DNA from: a virus
Length of the DNA stretch: 25,277 nt
IMG/VR virus record: IMGVR_UViG_3300008448_007197
Coordinates: 1 to 25,277 of that record
Reading direction: 5' to 3' (one strand)
Shown: positions 8,801-19,200 of the stretch, in pieces
Position numbering within the stretch: position 1 is the stretch's first letter
Layout: every line of letters starts with the position of its first letter
Notes under the pieces: model-generated
What the model was told of the DNA's origin: nothing
The model's input: the letters and a program-made list of their open reading frames with translations, nothing else
Databases searched by the model: none
Made by a program: the position numbers and the translations under genes

Positions 8801-11800
8801 CATTAGTACCCCATGCATATAATTTTTTATCAGATGTAATTGCCAAACTATGACTATTCCCTGCAGAAACTTGTGACCAACTACTTGATCCTATTTGTAC
8901 TGGGCTTGATCTGTTTACTGTAGTTCCATCTCCTAACTGACCAGTTGCATTAGTACCCCATGTATATAGACTATTAGTAAGAGTAATAGCCATTGAATGG
9001 CTTATTCCAGCAGTTACTGAGTTCCAAGAATCAGAGCCAATTTGTATCGGGCTTGATCTACTTATAACGGTTCCATTTCCTAATTGACCTGAAGAATTTA
9101 ATCCCCAAGCCCATAGTGTTCCGTTATATGCTACAGCTAATACATGTTGAGTTATTGATACGTCATTCCATCCCCCAACACCTAGTTGAATAGGACTACT
9201 TCTATTGATTGTAGCTGCCTGTCCAAATCCTAATACGCCATTAGTATTAGTTCCCCAGCACCAAAGACTATCATCAGTACGAATACCAAAACTTGCATTA
9301 TTCCCTGCAGATATTTTTTTCCACATCATTGCACCGATCTGCACCGGGGAACTACGAGATATTGCAGTAGAATCACCTACTTGCCCTGAAGTATTAAATC
9401 CCCAACCAAATAATATATTGTCACTTCGTATAGCTAATGTATGACTAGTACCGGCACTTATAGATTTCCAGCTTAAATTAGCTAATTCACCTGAACTATT
9501 TAAGCCCCAACCCCAAAGTGTATTATCCGATCTTATTGCTAAACTATGACTTACGCCAGCCGCGATCTGAATCCAACTATAATCGCTACTGATTAAAACA
9601 GGAGTAGATTTATTTACTGCAGTACCATCACCTAAAATTCCTTGGGAATTGTATCCCCAAGCCCAAAGAGAATTGTCAGTTTTTATTGCTAATGTGTGAC
9701 CAAGTGTATTAGTAGTAGTTTTAGCTCTAGCTATCAATATATATGAACCTGGTATTTGCACTGGATTTGATCTATATAGTATAGTACCATCCCCTATTTG
9801 CCCAACATCATTGGCGCCCCATGCAAATAAGGAGTTATCCCCTGACCTAAGATAGGCTTGGCTATCAATTTGCGGAGTTACTGTCCCGGTTGTCAATGTT
9901 GTTATTCCAAGTTGTCTTAAACTATTATCTCCCCAAGCATACATATTTCCAGTAGTAGTTATTCCCAATGTATGACTAGTGCCGGCGCTTACCGCAGACC
10001 AACTACTACTACCTATTTGAACAGGACTACTTCTGTACTGAATCAACGTTGCAGAATTAATTTGTACTGGACTACTGCGTGTGACTGAAGTTCCGTTACT
10101 TATATTACGACCCCATGCATATAAATTTTTAAGAGTTCCAGTAGTGCCTGGTACATCACCAGCAGTAATACCTAATGTTGTGCTAAGAGAAATTGCTACT
10201 ATACTCCAAGATAGTGTTCCAATTTGAGTCGGCGAACTTCTAGCAATGGTTGTGCCTAACCCTAAAGTACCGCGCCCATTATCTGCACCCCAACCCAATA
10301 TAGTGCCGTCAAGTCTAGTTGCTAATGTACCAAAAAGTCCTGTTGTAACACTACTAAAAAAGTTGTTAGGAGCCACTTGTACAGGTGAGCTTATATAAGT
10401 TGGTACAATAGCATTCTGGCCTAAATCACCGTTTGAATTCGTTCCCCAACCCCATAAGGTATTATCAGATTTTATGGCAAATCCATTAAGTGCACCTGCA
10501 TCAGCATATCTCCATGTACCTAATAATTGGATTGGTGAAGTTATTGTGCTTGTACTGTTATTACCTAAAGTTCCGTAAGTATTATTTCCCCACGACCATA
10601 AACTATTATCTGACTTTATTCCAAAGGCAAAAGAGCCAAAACCTGATGGGGTAGTAGAATTAGAAATTAAAGTCCAAGAACCAGATACTTGAGTTGGGCT
10701 ACTTCTAGTTATTTGATCACCTAAACCTAATTGGCCATTAGTATTATCACCCCATGTATATAGTTGTCCACTAGTATTGATAGCAGCCGCATTTAATGAC
10801 CCTACTGATAATTTACTCCAATTAGTATCTACCCCCATTTGTACTGGGCTAGACCTAGCAGTGCCTATACCATATGCATCCCATAATACACCGGTTTGAT
10901 TGAATCCCCATCCCCATAGTGTCCCATTAGTCTGAATACCTATAGCGTAACTTTGACCAACACCCACAGAAGACCAACTGCCAGGAACTTGCACAGGGCT
11001 ACTTCTAGCAGTAGTGGCTGCTTCTCCGGTACCAAATACGCCATTTCTATTAGTACCCCAAACCCACAATGTACTATCGCTTCTTAATGCAAAGCTAACA
11101 TCTGCCCCGCCCGAAATGCCTCCCTTATCTTGAAAAACAGTAGACCATTGATAAGGGGCTATTGAAGTTCCCAGTTGACCCAATGTGTCATCCCCCCAAC
11201 CAAATAACTTACCAGCAGTATCAATCACAAAAGATTGTGATCCATTTGCACTAATTTGAGTGTAGGAGCCGGTGCCTGATGTTATTAGTTGAGGTGTTGC
11301 GTTTAATCTTCCCCAAGTATATACTAAATTGGTATTAGTCAATGCTAATGTTTCATCAATACCAGCACTAATTGCAGTATAACTCAATACTGGTGCCGCT
11401 GTAATTTGAATTGGACTACTTCTACTTACAGAATTGCCGACAATGCCTATATATCCATTATTCAATCCCCATGCCCATATAGTATAATCACTTCTAATTG
11501 CAACAGTTCTACTACCGACAGCACTTACCTTTAGCCAAAATCCACCTTCATCCCATGCATTTATTTGTACCGGGCTACTACGCAATATTGTAGTACCGTC
11601 ACCTAACTGGCCTGCACTATTTAGACCCCATAAAAATAATCTACCATCACTGCGAATTGCGGCTGAATGACTTTGGCCTGCACTGAGTTGTGTCCAACTG
11701 TATGTAAGAGGTGTTGTATTAAAATCGCTGGTTAATAATAGTGTTTTACTACCCCACCCCCACAAAGTATAATCATCTTGTATCCCAAAAGAATTTACAG

Positions 11801-13250
11801 CACTTGCAATACTATAACCAGCTAATGTTCCTACACTAGTTCTCCAATTGGCACTATGTATTTGTACGGGACTACTGCGATATATTTGATCATTGGTGCC
11901 CAATATTGAATTATCGTTGCGACCCCAAGCATATAGTTTATTATTTAATTTAACAGCAAATACACTGACTGTTGTAGCTTGTACTATAGACCATGAACTA
12001 ACTCCCACTTGTATAGGACTACTTCTATTAAGTGTTGAATTATTACCAAGCTGTCCTGAAGAATTAAGGCCCCAGGCCCACAATGTGTTATTCGTTCGAA
12101 TACCATAACTTGATACATCACCTATTGATACCGATGTCCAACTGCCGCCGCCCGTAATTTGCACCGGGCTTGATTTGCTGATTGTGGTATTATCTCCTAG
12201 TTGACCGGAAGTCCCTAACCCCCATAAATACACGGTGCTATCAGATTTAATCGCTGCTTTATGTGATTTTCCTGCAGACACAGTAATCCAAGATCCATCT
12301 ACCTGTACAGGACTACTACGAGTTACAGTAGTCCCGTTTCCAATTTGACCTACGTTATTATTACCCCAACACCATAATGTACCGTCTGTGCGTATAGCGG
12401 CTGGGGCCGCGCCTACCCCGCCCCCGTTAACTACAACCATAGACCAGGTATCAGTGCTAATTTGTGTAGGGCTACTGCGATTTATTACATCATTTAATCC
12501 AAGTTGTCCAGTAGTGTTTATACCCCACCCAAACAGTATACCGTCTGTTCTAATGGCTAAAGTATATTCATCGTTTCCTGCAATTTGACTCCATGAGTTT
12601 GTTATTGCTGTTGAATATCCCAATTGCCCATATGTATTGTCCCCAAAAGTTACTATTTTATAATCAGTTGTTAACCCTACAGTATAATTATTGCCAGCAT
12701 CAACTTGTAGATAAGAACTTGTGCCAATTTGTACTGGACTACTTAAATTATAATATAGATATTGACCAGTTTGACCTAAAGTGCCGGCTCCCCAAGCCCA
12801 CAATGTATTGTCGCTTTTTAATGCAACAACGTGGCTTTGTCCAGCACCTATACTATTCCAACTAATTGTGTTTACTTGTACAGGACTACTACGATATGCA
12901 TTTGACGGAATGTTGACTCCAAGTTCTCCGTATTGGCTATATCCCCAACCAAATAATAAGTTGTCACTACGTAATGCCAATGAATAATTTAATCCAGTAT
13001 GAACTCCTATCCAAGTACTAGAACCTATTTGAATTGGACTAGACTTATTTATTATATCATTATTACCTAGTTGTCCGTAGTTATTTGTCCCCCACGCATA
13101 AAGTTTTCCATCAACACCTATAGCAAGTGCATGGCTTATACCTATACTTACTTGTTTAAAATTACTAGCTAGTAAATATGGTGAGGGAATATAACTATTG
13201 CTAAATGCAGAAAGTTGTGTTGGATTTGACCGATTAGTAGTTACACTCAT
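5814..13250 (-). CDS. Giant RCC1-repeat (beta-propeller) protein, downstream half, 2478 aa
   Basis: Almost the entire protein is a tandem array of RCC1 units, about 45-55 residues each, with the consensus SSPVQIG-x-SW-x-x-VSAG-x-SHSLAI-x-SD-x-x-LYAWG-x-N-x-x-GQLGD. I count about 48 'WG' strands by eye. RCC1 repeats each form one blade of a seven-bladed propeller and usually bind proteins (RCC1, HERC proteins, BLIP-II). No signal peptide, enzyme motif or membrane segment is visible. Loops at repeat ends are Asn/Ser/Thr-rich and variable. The location among tail genes suggests a virion adhesin (inference). The ATG at 13250 overlaps the preceding RCC1 gene by ATGA and has GGAG 7 nt upstream. It begins within a repeat (TTNRSNPTQ) that continues the end of the upstream gene. 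The C-terminus also stops partway through a repeat (STPTAVATSISSVS). Several units are truncated, for example near 10021-10075, 8400-8460 and 7745-7800. Confidence 0.93.
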   Translation of the reverse strand: MSVTTNRSNPTQLSAFSNSYIPSPYLLASNFKQVSIGISHALAIGVDGKLYAWGTNNYGQLGNNDIINKSSPIQIGSSTWIGVHTGLNYSLALRSDNLLFGWGYSQYGELGVNIPSNAYRSSPVQVNTISWNSIGAGQSHVVALKSDNTLWAWGAGTLGQTGQYLYYNLSSPVQIGTSSYLQVDAGNNYTVGLTTDYKIVTFGDNTYGQLGYSTAITNSWSQIAGNDEYTLAIRTDGILFGWGINTTGQLGLNDVINRSSPTQISTDTWSMVVVNGGGVGAAPAAIRTDGTLWCWGNNNVGQIGNGTTVTRSSPVQVDGSWITVSAGKSHKAAIKSDSTVYLWGLGTSGQLGDNTTISKSSPVQITGGGSWTSVSIGDVSSYGIRTNNTLWAWGLNSSGQLGNNSTLNRSSPIQVGVSSWSIVQATTVSVFAVKLNNKLYAWGRNDNSILGTNDQIYRSSPVQIHSANWRTSVGTLAGYSIASAVNSFGIQDDYTLWGWGSKTLLLTSDFNTTPLTYSWTQLSAGQSHSAAIRSDGRLFLWGLNSAGQLGDGTTILRSSPVQINAWDEGGFWLKVSAVGSRTVAIRSDYTIWAWGLNNGYIGIVGNSVSRSSPIQITAAPVLSYTAISAGIDETLALTNTNLVYTWGRLNATPQLITSGTGSYTQISANGSQSFVIDTAGKLFGWGDDTLGQLGTSIAPYQWSTVFQDKGGISGGADVSFALRSDSTLWVWGTNRNGVFGTGEAATTARSSPVQVPGSWSSVGVGQSYAIGIQTNGTLWGWGFNQTGVLWDAYGIGTARSSPVQMGVDTNWSKLSVGSLNAAAINTSGQLYTWGDNTNGQLGLGDQITRSSPTQVSGSWTLISNSTTPSGFGSFAFGIKSDNSLWSWGNNTYGTLGNNSTSTITSPIQLLGTWRYADAGALNGFAIKSDNTLWGWGTNSNGDLGQNAIVPTYISSPVQVAPNNFFSSVTTGLFGTLATRLDGTILGWGADNGRGTLGLGTTIARSSPTQIGTLSWSIVAISLSTTLGITAGDVPGTTGTLKNLYAWGRNISNGTSVTRSSPVQINSATLIQYRSSPVQIGSSSWSAVSAGTSHTLGITTTGNMYAWGDNSLRQLGITTLTTGTVTPQIDSQAYLRSGDNSLFAWGANDVGQIGDGTILYRSNPVQIPGSYILIARAKTTTNTLGHTLAIKTDNSLWAWGYNSQGILGDGTAVNKSTPVLISSDYSWIQIAAGVSHSLAIRSDNTLWGWGLNSSGELANLSWKSISAGTSHTLAIRSDNILFGWGFNTSGQVGDSTAISRSSPVQIGAMMWKKISAGNNASFGIRTDDSLWCWGTNTNGVLGFGQAATINRSSPIQLGVGGWNDVSITQHVLAVAYNGTLWAWGLNSSGQLGNGTVISRSSPIQIGSDSWNSVTAGISHSMAITLTNSLYTWGTNATGQLGDGTTVNRSSPVQIGSSSWSQVSAGNSHSLAITSDKKLYAWGTNATGQLGDNTVIDKSSPIQIGSGIESGSWIIVSAGASHSMAITSTGNLYAWGSNASGQTGLNVGITINRSSPTQIGTSSYSQISANGNHSLAIAYDLYVWGLNAAGQLGQNNTFNRSSPVQTGSSLLYKINKSSPIQIGSESWTTITAGNGFSIGIRTDSTLWAWGINAQGQLGDNSIISRSSPVQVGTSSWTFVSVGQSFSTAIQSDGKLFAWGSNVYGQLGDGTTVSKSSPVQIGTSNWSQVSAGQGHTLGLLTNGTGYGWGQNNSGQLGDGTIANRSSPVQIAGSITSWYILQTSGECSLGISDTALYTWGNNGSGGLGDGTVTNKSSPQFIRSIWYSNNILESSPIQIGSGNVWSKIAAGTNLNSATTSTNILWSWGINTRGQVGDGTTISRSSPVQIGSSSWTLISSGEINSLAVKPIIANIWSWGLNNGNAGSNLLSSPVQINTATMAYAFIPIELTSVNTNSYTQVQAGASVITTLSSINLLYVWGTYAGGKLGTGTVNTSSPLVVGPDAYPYNFSPTTIDSSTSYTQISAGYRHALALKNDNKLYGWGGYAATNPIDARYSWQKIAAGLNYFIGLRADGTIWSWGENTYGQLGTNDTINRSLISQIGSDNTYINVTAGTSFTMALKANGNIFSWGSNLYGQLGLSDTIDRSSPVQISSGAIFTKITTGSSHSMAIDSNMQLHTWGLNGDGQLGSNNRTNTSTPAIVTSLSYITLSAGQLTSAAIASNGYLYVWGYNNVGQLGLNDAVARSSPTQLGTSTYKKVSISHTTSHIIRADGSLWGMGTGIYIGNNATTNQTSPVLVGGIYAWTDIEGSPNTSNLSIQAKREDGTLWVWGNNINGKLGLNDLINRSSPTQISTNFNYGNPAQSGNSCAAMIDTSGQLYTVGAGDLGQLGDNTTIQRSNPIQVGIYSTYSPTLISSQSWITVTAGEDVSFAVDPSKTLYGWGLNTSYQVGIGTGPYIVSTPTAVATSISSVSQDGSTGGYIKNP
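8861..8962. repeat. 102-bp segment nearly identical between the two RCC1 genes, copy in downstream gene
   Basis: It matches 16951-17052 at 98 of 102 positions by direct comparison. The encoded residues GTTVNRSSPVQIGSSSWSQV are identical in both proteins. The copies lie in different genes about 8.1 kb apart, which suggests sequence exchange across the whole array. Confidence 0.9.
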
Positions 13251-16200
13251 GTCAGATCTCCGATCTGTCCAATATTATTTTGTCCGAATAGATACGCTTG
13301 ATTATTTTCATTAATTATTGAACTAAAACTATATCCTGAACTTATATTACTAATACGAGAATTAATTTGTACAGGACTACTTCTATTTAGTATATCGTTA
13401 TTTCCAAGTTGACCATAATTATTTTGTCCCCATGCGAATAATAAATTATTATAATTTGTACCTAAACTGTGTGTGCTTCCAGCACTAATTTTAGCCCAAT
13501 CATTAGTTCCTATTTGAACTGGGCTACTTTCATATGGATATACAGATGATAACAATACTATAGGGCTACTAGTAGAAACTGTTACTGCCGCAGAGACCTG
13601 TACAGGACTACTTCTATTAAGGACTGCGCCAATACCAAATTGACCAGTTGCACCATAACCAGACCCCAACACACCAAAATCGGATGTTGCTTTAACAATT
13701 AATCTATGGCTAAAGCCTGAAGTAACTATAGAAAAACTTGAACCACTTGAGGTAATTACCGGACTACTTCTATTGATAGTTGTAGTATCTCCTAATTGAC
13801 CAAAATTATTTTGTCCCCAGGCAAATCCAGCATAGTCTGTTGTTATACCTGAAGTAAAATCATCACCAGAAGAAATAAACATCCAACTGCTTGATCCCAC
13901 TTGAAAAGGACTACTACGAGATACGAGGGTACCGTTTCCTAACTGTCCTAGTGTATTTAATCCCCAAGTAAATAGTAATCCAGAAGAGTTAATAGCCGCA
14001 CTATGAGTTTGACCTGCTGAAATTTGTGACCAACTATCTGTTCCTATTTGAGTCGGACTGTAAACCAAGGTATCATAAAATGAATTGCCGATTTGAGTTG
14101 GACTACTTCTAGCTAGAGCAACATCACCTAGTCCAAGAATTGCTCCGGCTCCACCCCAAACCCATAAAATATTATCTGTTGAAATTGCCAAAGTAGCTCT
14201 ACCTACTCCTATTGGATCTCCGAGTGTAGCAACCATTATATATGAATTAGTTCCTACTTGGGTAGGACTGCTGCGACTTATTGTGTCATTTTGTCCTAAC
14301 TGGCCATTATTATTTTCTCCCCAACTCCAAAGCGTATTATCATTCCGAATAGCTATAGTTGATGTACCATTAACAGATACCGTGTTCCAAGATCCGGGTA
14401 TTTGTGTTGGGCTAGTTCTAGCAGTTCTATCATTCAATCCTAAATGCCCATACCGATTATCACCCCATACCCATAAAGTACCATCAGTTGCAATAATAGC
14501 GGCTGAACTCTCATGGACCGCTGCCATAGACCAACTACGTGAACTTGTTGTGGGCACTAAAGCTGGCGCAGTAACGTTAGGAGAGTTACTAAAACCTATA
14601 AAAATACTATTTCCACCAGAGGCGCCGTAGCCCCATGCCCATAGACTACCATCACTTTTAATGGCTAATGTTGCTCGGTAAGCAGAACTAACATAAACCC
14701 AAGGATTTAACGGATCAGGAGTTCCAATTTGTGTTGGGCTAGACCTAGCTCCGGTAGCTATCGAACTTAGTCCCAAAGAAGCGTTCGTATTAGCACCCCA
14801 ACCATATATTTCTCCTGAGGATCTTAACGCAAAAAAGTTAGTACCGCTTCCGGATGCTACTTGAGTCCAACTGTTTCTTGTTACATCTCCGACTTGTCCA
14901 GAAGTATTAGCGCCCCAGCCATACAATTTATTATTACTGGTTACTGCTATTGCATGTGAACCGCCGGCACTTATCGCTGACCAACTACTAGAACTTATTT
15001 GTACTGGGCTTGATTTATTAAAAGTTGTACCATCTCCTAATTGATTTAAAAAATTTAAGCCCCATGCCCATAATGTATAGTCTGATTTGATTGCTAATGT
15101 AAAACTAAGGCCTGCACTTACTGATATCCAGCTACCAGGAATTTGTACTGGGCTACTTCTTCTAATAGTAGTATTATCACCCAATTGCCCAGCATTATTT
15201 TCTCCCCATACCCATAAAGAATTATCTATAGCCTTAATTGCTGCCGTATATGAAGATCCTGAATCTACTACTATCCAACTGTCTGCATTTATAAATGTTG
15301 GCCATGATCTGTTAACGGTGGTCCCTATTCCAAGTTGTCCAAAATTGTTGAGACCCCAGCCAATTAATTGACCATCATTTCTTATACCTATATTATGAAA
15401 ATCTCCTGCACTCAAGGAAGTCCAACTATAATATTGTGGGGAATCATATAATGTGCCATAAATTCCATAACCCCAAGTATCTATCGTACCATGTGGGTCA
15501 ATAGATAATGCTTGATGATTAAACATTGATAACTGATATAGATGACCTTTGTTTTTTAGTGAAGGTATTTGAATAGGGCTACTACGTTGCACAGTGTCTC
15601 CTATGCCTAATTCAGAATTTTTATTAAATCCCCAGCCCCATAAATCATTATTCTCTCTGACAGCTAATATATTACCATCACCAATAACAACGTTGTTGTA
15701 TGTCCCATCAACTGCTGCTGGACTAGATCGTGTAGTAGTAGCATTATTACCTAATAATCCTGTACCCCACGTCCAAAGCGTATTATCTACTTTTATTGCA
15801 GCGGCTTGCGAAATGCCAGCTGTAACCATAACCCAAGAACTAGTACCTAATTGCACTGGACTTGATCTTCCGATAGTTGTTCCGCTATTGCCTAAATTAC
15901 CATAAGAGTTATTTCCCCAAGCAAATAATCCCCCATCGGACCGTATTGCTGCACTAAAACTTTGTCCAGCTGATACAAAAGTCCAACTACTTATTCCTAA
16001 TCTAGCTGGATATGAATAAAAAGATGAGTTAGTAGTATTATATACTTGTACAGGATTTGATCTAGCTAACGATGTTCCGGCTCCCGGTAAAACCCAGTAA
16101 AGACTATTCTGACCAACAAATACTGTATGCCCATATTTATCAATTGCTTGCAATTGAAGATTTCTATTTGCGTATCCTAATTTTAAACTTCCAGTTTGTA

Positions 16201-19200
16201 CTTGCACTGGACTTGATCTACTAATAGTAGTTCCATTTCCAAAATTACCAAAAGAATTATTCCCCCAACCGTATATTACATTATCTGATGTTTGCGCCAT
16301 TACATATTGAGAGCCTGCATTTACTACTGTGTAAATATTAGTACCTATTTGTATTGGGCTCGATTTATCTATTGTAGTGTTATCTCCTAATCGGCCTGAA
16401 AGATTACTTCCCCAACCATACAAATAAGTATTACTACTTATTGCATAAGTTGTACTGGTACCGGCTTCAACTGTATTCCAATTACCAGAAACTTGTATTG
16501 GGCTACTTCTTCTAATAGTAGTATTATCACCCAATTGCCCAGCATTATTTTCTCCCCATACGTATAATGTTGAACCAGTAATTGCCGCAGTATAATTACG
16601 TCCTGTTCTAATAGAAGTCCATGATAAATTTCCTATCTGAGTGGGACTCGACTTGTTAGTTGTAGTCCCATCACCCAATTGTCCATTTGAATTATTACCC
16701 CATGTGTATAATTGATTATCAGTTTTTATTCCGACAGAGTGACTATCACCTGCACTCACATATTTCCATATATCTGTACCGATTTGAACTGGGCTTGACC
16801 TAGATATTAGTATTGCCGTTAAAGAGAATCCAATTTGAGTTGGTGCTGATCTATATACTAAACTAAAATCTCCTATGCTACCGTATTGATTAGTACCCCA
16901 TGATTGTAATAGATTATTGGAATCGGTAATTATTCCTAAAGAATTGACTCCTGCAGAAACTTGTGACCAACTACTTGACCCTATTTGTACCGGACTTGAT
17001 CTGTTTACTGTAGTTCCATCTCCTAACTGACCAGTTGTATTAGTACCCCATGCCCATAATAAGTAATTTGTATCAAGTGCTAAAGTTTGACCAAATCCTG
17101 CTTTAACTGATATCCAACTGCCAGGTACTTGTACAGGTTGACTTCTATTAATAGTATCATCTAGGCCCAATTGACCTGATGTATTTGTCCCCCATACATA
17201 CAGAGTTCCGTTATTTTTTAAAGCAATTGTGTGCCCTGTTCCTGAGCAACTATTTACATAAGACCAATCGGTATCACTACCTATCTGAACCGGACTACTT
17301 CTATTTATGGTATCATTTAATCCTAGTTGACCCGTATTATTAATACCCCAAGACCAAAGTTTTCCGTCAGTTGTTATGGCTGTAACACCATCAGCAGAGG
17401 CAGTTGCAGATGCGTATGAGGTAGGCACTGATGTAGATCCAAAACTTGATGGGTAAAATTCATTAGTCATTTGCATAAGGAACGAAGATGGATTACCATT
17501 GACTGTAAATGTTACTGCATTTGAACTATAATCAGTTGTCAGTGAACTAGATTGAAATGCTAGTATTACTGTATTTGAAATATTTGTCAGTGGTGACGTA
17601 GGTACTGTGAAGCTAGACCCACTATAAACTATAGATTTTGTAAATCTCAAATTACTTACATATGCATTACAGCTTTCCATTAGCGTTATATTAGTTAACG
17701 TAGATATTATTGGTGCAGCTCCTGCATATGGCGCTGTAGATATTAAAACTCCATCTAGATAAGCATAATAAGTATTCAAAGCACTATTTCTTACAAATGC
17801 AACATGATGCCAAGTATCGGATGGAGTACCTGCACTAACAGTAAAACCGTAGGCTGTAATAGACTCCAAATTATTCTGAGCATAACAACTAAATACCCAG
17901 TAGGGTGTATAACCAGTATTGCCTAGTGTTACCCACCAATCTGCATTTCCAATAACTTTATGTTTTGTGCCAGCACCGCCACCGGAAGGTATGTTAAATG
18001 CCCAAAATTCAATAGTAAAATCGTCGGATGCTCCTATACTATAATTAGCATTGGTAGCAGAAAGGGTAACCCCGTTAATATAACCTTGATATACTGACCA
18101 ATAGGTGCTTACCCCTGAAATTTCTGATGTAGGTATTCTAACACTAGTAGCAGTTTCATAACCTGTTACCCCGGACAGACCCAATGCCGCTTGTCCAGTG
18201 CCCCATCTATATAAATTAAAATCAGAACTAACTGCTATACCAAAACTGTCACCTGAACTCACTGAAACAAAACTTTTAGGCCATATAATCATCATAGGGG
18301 AGAGTTGGTCAGAAAGATTTCCTGTACCATTTGCATAACTAACTCCTCTCCCCCACACATATAATTTATTATTGGTTGCAATACCACCTGTGCGTAAACT
18401 TCCAGCATTTATAAATATCCAAGACAATGATCCTATTTGTGTTGGACTACTTCGAAGGATGGTAGTGTTATCTCCTAGATTACCATAAAAATTATATCCC
18501 CATGCATATAATTTGCCATCCTGTCGTATTGCTGTACTATAATTATTCCCAGTACTAACTGCGATCCAAGAAAAAGCTGTATCGGATCTAATTTGTCCTG
18601 AAGAATTTAATCCCCAGCCCCACAAATATCCATCACTATCAATAGCTAAAACATGGGCCCCGCCCGCACTAACCTGTGACCAGCTGCTATTACCAATTTT
18701 TATCGGAGGATTTGATCCAGAACCTGTAGAATTATTTCCTAGTACTCCGTTACTATTAAATCCCCATGTGAACAATAAATTGTCTGGACTTATGGCTGCT
18801 ACGTAGCCGCTATCACCTATACTCATTGACTTCCAAGATAGGGCTATAGTAGAGGTTTGACCTCCTACTTGACCATAAGTATTTGTTCCCCACCCATATA
18901 AACCATAATCATACGATGAAATAGCTAGATTATGTGTTCCAGAAGAGACTGCAATCCAACTGCCGCCTCCAGTGATCTGTACAGGGCTACTATAACTAAT
19001 CAAATTTAGAGTTCCTAATTCACTATTAGAATTATTACCCCATACATATAACAAGCCATCTACTGTTATTCCTGTACTATGAATATTACCTGCTGATATT
19101 GAACTCCAAAAACTATTTCCTATCTGCACCGGACTTGATCTATTGATAGTTGTATTATCTCCTAATTGACCAGAACTGTTTAGTCCTAATGCAAATAACT

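Noticed and set aside
7408-16000. Open frames on the plus strand within the RCC1 genes (for example 7408-7920, 14283-14630 and 15594-15905)
   Set aside because: They are antisense shadows of the repeat codons, repeating a CTGL-type pattern wherever SSPVQ is encoded, with no ribosome sites or family signatures. The minus-strand frames are continuous and clearly coding.
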